Shown: in pieces, positions 4,962-7,490 of the stretch
Layout: every line of letters begins with the position of its first letter
Position numbering within the stretch: position 1 is the first letter of the stretch
Assembly: GCA_964369185.1 (NCBI GenBank)
Contig: CAYJEN010000071.1
Location: forward strand, 1-7,490
Reading direction: 5' to 3'
Length of the DNA: 7,490 bases
Source: CAYJAZ01 sp964369185
Lineage (GTDB): Bacteria > Desulfobacterota > Desulfovibrionia > Desulfovibrionales > Desulfovibrionaceae
Position numbers and translations under genes: made by a program
Notes under the pieces: model-generated
Told to the model about the DNA's origin: nothing
Database searches by the model: none
The model's input: only the letters and a program-made list of their open reading frames with translations

Positions 4962-5741
4962 TTATAGTGCTGTAAGCTTTATCTCACCAAAAGCAAGAAT
5001 TTCGTTATCGCAAGATGCGAAAATCCCAAGAAGTCCATGCGACTTAAGTTCTTCAAAAAAAGAAAGAACCCTCTGAAAGTCATCTTTTGATTTCAGCATA
5101 TTACAACAAGCAGTTGCCATACAATCAGCAAATGAACCCTTTGTAGCCAAAATAGTAACAAGTTCAGCATTTCCAAAGCTCAATGAATGCCCAATAGTTG
5201 AAGATGATGCACAAAGAGAAATTCCTTCTGTTGGTTGAAGCACTAAGCCTATTTTGAGAGACTCCTGCGGTTTATCAAGAAGTGCAACTACCCTTTCCGT
5301 TTGTGATATTATAAAAATATCACCCCCGTTTTCAACAAGCACATCATTTGGTAGATTTTTATTTTTCAAAAAATTCGATATTTTACGAGCAAGATACTCG
5401 GAAACAGTTCCCGCCACAGCTGCAAAAGGTCCAATATTTACAAAAGAAGATGCGCTTAGCATCTCTTGAATAAGTGCATTTGCGCTTGAATCAGACTTTA
5501 TAGGTATTAGCGATGTTTGAAATTCAGGATGTATTAAAATATACGACTTTAGAATTTGCCTCAAAGAATAAAGTTCATCGTGTACAATTGATAGAATTTC
5601 GTTTTTATCAATTAAATCAGTGCATGATAAAAATATATCACTTTCTTCAAGAATAATTCTAATTTGTTGCTCGTTTGTCTGCGTTGAAGTATTTAAACGA
5701 TAATTTCTTTCCGTATCTATGTGAACTTTTTTACTTTGCAT
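4962..5741 (-). CDS. UPF0280 family protein (ApbE-like, COG2122)
   Basis: A 259-residue protein of the UPF0280 family, distant relatives of the ApbE flavin transferases found in methanogens, sulfate reducers and some Alphaproteobacteria; no function is established. Family motifs in order are RNYRLN (12-17), HPEFQTSLIPI (71-81), GPFAAVAGTVSE (104-115), ENGGDIF (137-143), CASSSTIGHSLSFG (177-190) and FADCMATACCNML (204-216, the ADxxATAxxN-type segment). Length and motif order are complete, so it is probably functional. The start ATG (5741-5739) lacks a clear Shine-Dalgarno site, but it places the RxYR motif at the usual distance from the N-terminus. It is divergent from the OTC-like gene across 68 bp, so the two promoters share the AT-rich gap. 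No clear terminator follows; the only structure near the stop is a weak inverted repeat (CACTAT 4948-4953 with ATAGTG 4964-4969). Confidence 0.88.
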   Translation of the reverse strand: MQSKKVHIDTERNYRLNTSTQTNEQQIRIILEESDIFLSCTDLIDKNEILSIVHDELYSLRQILKSYILIHPEFQTSLIPIKSDSSANALIQEMLSASSFVNIGPFAAVAGTVSEYLARKISNFLKNKNLPNDVLVENGGDIFIISQTERVVALLDKPQESLKIGLVLQPTEGISLCASSSTIGHSLSFGNAELVTILATKGSFADCMATACCNMLKSKDDFQRVLSFFEELKSHGLLGIFASCDNEILAFGEIKLTAL

Positions 5742-5749
5742 ATTAAAAT

Positions 5750-5778
5750 TTGACTTTGTTGTTTATATATGGTTATAT
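5750..5778 (+). promoter_or_regulatory. Promoter of the OTC-like gene and argG
   Basis: TTGACT (5750-5755), a 17-base spacer and TTATAT (5773-5778) make a good sigma-70 match, 31 bp before the start codon at 5810. The spacer and -10 region contain a near-tandem repeat of about 10 bases (GTTTATATATG then GTTATATATG, 5761-5781) that could be a regulator site. The divergent UPF0280 promoter must also lie in this 68-bp gap, but I see only weak candidates for it. Confidence 0.6.
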
Positions 5779-5809
5779 ATGTTTCTAATTTTATTATTGG
5801 GGAAACTAC

Positions 5810-6664
5810 ATGCAAAAACTTATACACTTCCGCGATTTAGGTTGTCAAGCTGCTAAAGAAATTATTGAATCGGCAATAAGCTATTCAAAAAATGAAAAAG
5901 AAATTAAAAAATCTTCTCCTAAGCATGTTTTATTCTTCACAAAAAATGAAGAAAAAGCAAAAAATCAAGTTGAATTATGGCAGGAAGTGTGTAATGCATT
6001 ATCCATGGATTTTTCTTGCATTTCAGAAAGTTCGCAAATAATTCCTCAAGCAATTCTTATTGTTGAAAATTCCTTACTCAGTGAAGTAGAAAATTCAGAC
6101 ATTCAAAACCCTATTATTGCACAATCATTAAATGAAGATTATCTTTCATCTAACGCATTAGCAATGTTTACAAATTTTACCTATGCGGCTTTATGCACAA
6201 ATAAACCAATCTACAAATTGCAAATTGCATGGATGGGCGACTGTAACGGCATGTATAAAGATTATACATCTTCATTACTTAACGCAACAATCTGCCTACA
6301 AAATGAGCTTTCACTCTCATTCGCTGAAAATCTCGATTGTGAAAACTGCTTGCCTGAAAAAAGTGTTTTAGATTTTGCTATGTATGCAGGATCAAAAATA
6401 TTTTTAACCTATGATCCAGCTTTTGTTCCTACCGAGTGCGATGTTCTTTTCCTCTCTAATTGGACATATAAAGAGCAAGCAAGCTTTGCTCAACTATCAC
6501 ATCCATTCACATTTTCAACGGTTAGAGATAATTTTTCTGAAAACACACAACTAATTTCCTTCATCAAAGAAATTCCGTCATCAGAAATTATTCTTGACCT
6601 TTACAAGAAAGCAGTTATATTCACTCGTATAGCGACACTAAACTACATTGTAGATTTACATTAA
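5810..6664 (+). CDS. Ornithine carbamoyltransferase-like pseudoenzyme
   Basis: A 284-residue protein that I align by eye with ornithine carbamoyltransferase (ArgF, normally 300-335 residues). Matching landmarks are HFRDL (6-10), the strand before the phosphate loop (VLFF, 40-43), KLQIAWMGDCNGM (136-148; compare the ArgF VGDGNN stretch), AGSKIFLTYDP (193-203), DVLFLSNW (211-218) and a final helix (about 267-283). Every catalytic motif is replaced: STRTR by EEKAK (47-51), HPCQ by LSSN (112-115), D and SMG by S216 and YKE (220-222), HCLP by KEIP (253-256). The carbamoyl-phosphate 80s loop also appears deleted after about residue 72. Catalysis is therefore not expected. Yet the frame is intact, GGGGA (5799-5803) precedes ATG 5810, and argG follows 11 bp on, the place where argF often lies. 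It may be a regulatory or structural paralogue, or an argF drifting to loss. Family call by inspection only. Confidence 0.65.
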   Translation: MQKLIHFRDLGCQAAKEIIESAISYSKNEKEIKKSSPKHVLFFTKNEEKAKNQVELWQEVCNALSMDFSCISESSQIIPQAILIVENSLLSEVENSDIQNPIIAQSLNEDYLSSNALAMFTNFTYAALCTNKPIYKLQIAWMGDCNGMYKDYTSSLLNATICLQNELSLSFAENLDCENCLPEKSVLDFAMYAGSKIFLTYDPAFVPTECDVLFLSNWTYKEQASFAQLSHPFTFSTVRDNFSENTQLISFIKEIPSSEIILDLYKKAVIFTRIATLNYIVDLH

Positions 6665-6675
6665 GGAAAATAAAG

Positions 6676-7490
6676 ATGATTAAAAAACCAATAAAAAAAG
6701 TAGTTCTTGCATACTCCGGCGGTCTAGATACTTCGGTTATTTTAAAATGGCTTATGGAAAAATACGGCTGTGAAGTTGTTACTTTTACCGCGGACTTAGG
6801 TCAAGGTGACGATTTAGACGGCGTTGAACCTAAAGCACTTAAAACAGGTGCTGTAAAAGCTTATGTATCTGATTTACGTGAAGAATTTGCAAGAGATTAT
6901 ATATTTCCAATGATGCGTTCAAACGCACTTTATGAAGGTCGTTATCTTCTTGGCACATCAATTGCTCGTCCATTAATTGCTAAGAAATTAGTAGAAATTG
7001 CTAAAGCAGAAAATGCTGATGCAATCGCTCATGGTGCAACAGGTAAAGGAAACGATCAAGTTCGCTTTGAACTTGCAGCAGCAGCACTTGCACCTGAAAT
7101 TAATGTAATTGCTCCTTGGCGTGAGTGGGATCTTATGTCTAGAACAGCATTAAACGAATTTGCTGAAAAACATAATATCGATATTCCTACAGGCGCAAAA
7201 CGCTATTCTATGGATAGAAATATGCTTCACTGCTCATTTGAGGGCGGCGAATTGGAAGATCCATGGGAAGAACCAGATGTATTATCACACATCATGGCTG
7301 TTCCAGTTGAACAAGCTCCCGATACTCCTGAATATATTACTATCGACTTTGAAAAAGGTGATGCAATTGCAATCAATGATGAAAAAATGTCACCTGCGCA
7401 AATCGTAGAAAAACTTAATGAAATTGGTGGAAAACACGGTATCGGTAGACTCGATATGGTTGAAAACCGCTTTGTTGGTATGAAATCACG
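6676..7490 (+). CDS. argG: Argininosuccinate synthase, 3' end outside window
   Basis: The first 271 codons of argininosuccinate synthase, about two thirds of the usual 395-400 residues; the frame is open at the window edge. The enzyme joins citrulline and aspartate using ATP to give argininosuccinate, the penultimate step of arginine synthesis, in the cytoplasm. Visible motifs are the N-type ATP pyrophosphatase loop AYSGGLDTS (12-20), EGRYLLGTSIARPLIAK (from about residue 93), HGATGKGNDQVRFE (119-132, substrate and ATP contacts), SMDRNMLH (178-185), EGGELEDPW (189-197) and ENRFVGMKS at the edge. AAGGA (6663-6667) overlaps the stop of the OTC-like gene, with ATG 8 bases later, so the two are co-transcribed and probably coupled. 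argH would be expected next but lies outside the window. Confidence 0.97.
   Translation, partial: MIKKPIKKVVLAYSGGLDTSVILKWLMEKYGCEVVTFTADLGQGDDLDGVEPKALKTGAVKAYVSDLREEFARDYIFPMMRSNALYEGRYLLGTSIARPLIAKKLVEIAKAENADAIAHGATGKGNDQVRFELAAAALAPEINVIAPWREWDLMSRTALNEFAEKHNIDIPTGAKRYSMDRNMLHCSFEGGELEDPWEEPDVLSHIMAVPVEQAPDTPEYITIDFEKGDAIAINDEKMSPAQIVEKLNEIGGKHGIGRLDMVENRFVGMKS

Noticed and set aside
4948..4969. Terminator at the end of the UPF0280 gene
   Set aside because: The stem is only 6 bp with a 10-base loop, overlaps the stop codon and lacks a U tract.
5254..5469. Plus-strand 71-codon frame
   Set aside because: It is antisense inside the UPF0280 gene, whose motifs are complete on the other strand.
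6183..6371. Plus-strand 62-codon frame
   Set aside because: It is an out-of-frame shadow of the OTC-like gene.
7160..7408. Plus-strand 82-codon frame
   Set aside because: It is an out-of-frame shadow of argG, whose own frame is open through this region with clear motifs.

Overview
The window is AT-rich, gene-dense bacterial DNA with mostly strong Shine-Dalgarno sites and short hairpin-plus-T-tract terminators. A UPF0280 (COG2122) gene, an ornithine carbamoyltransferase-like gene directly before argG, and G-rich intergenic repeats suggest an AT-rich relative of the Desulfovibrionaceae. This assignment is an inference from gene content and is held with moderate to low confidence.

Layout, left to right. 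Positions 1-555 hold no gene. They contain a C-rich/G-rich block at the left edge (a G-quadruplex motif on the minus strand) and a 155-bp perfect direct repeat present twice with a period of 185 bp, running almost up to argD. Each repeat copy carries an AT-rich palindrome (possible operator) and a 10-bp perfect hairpin. Positions 556-2229 (+) hold argD (acetylornithine aminotransferase) and a YhcH/YjgK/YiaL-family gene 12 bp downstream, closed by a terminator. Positions 2393-2854 (+) hold a MarR-like winged-helix regulator with its own promoter and terminator. Converging on it at 3149-4579 (-) is a sodium:solute symporter (SSS family). Its 5' leader at 4633-4824 (-) carries a strong promoter, a 24-codon peptide with six Phe codons in seven positions, an antiterminator pairing and a terminator: the layout of a phenylalanine attenuator. 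Positions 4962-5741 (-) hold a UPF0280 protein. It is divergent from 5810-6664 (+), a gene that aligns along its length with ornithine carbamoyltransferase but has lost every catalytic motif. Eleven bases later comes argG (argininosuccinate synthase), cut off by the window edge.

How the genes fit together. argD, the OTC-like gene and argG belong to or derive from arginine biosynthesis (N-acetylornithine, then citrulline, then argininosuccinate). The step between, ornithine to citrulline, should be made by ArgF, but the protein in the argF position looks like a pseudoenzyme. The symporter is a separate unit, apparently switched on when charged tRNA-Phe is scarce, which points to a role in acquiring phenylalanine or a related aromatic compound.

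The two observations most worth following are the Phe attenuator on an SSS-family transporter and the intact but catalytically stripped ArgF paralogue kept in operon with argG.
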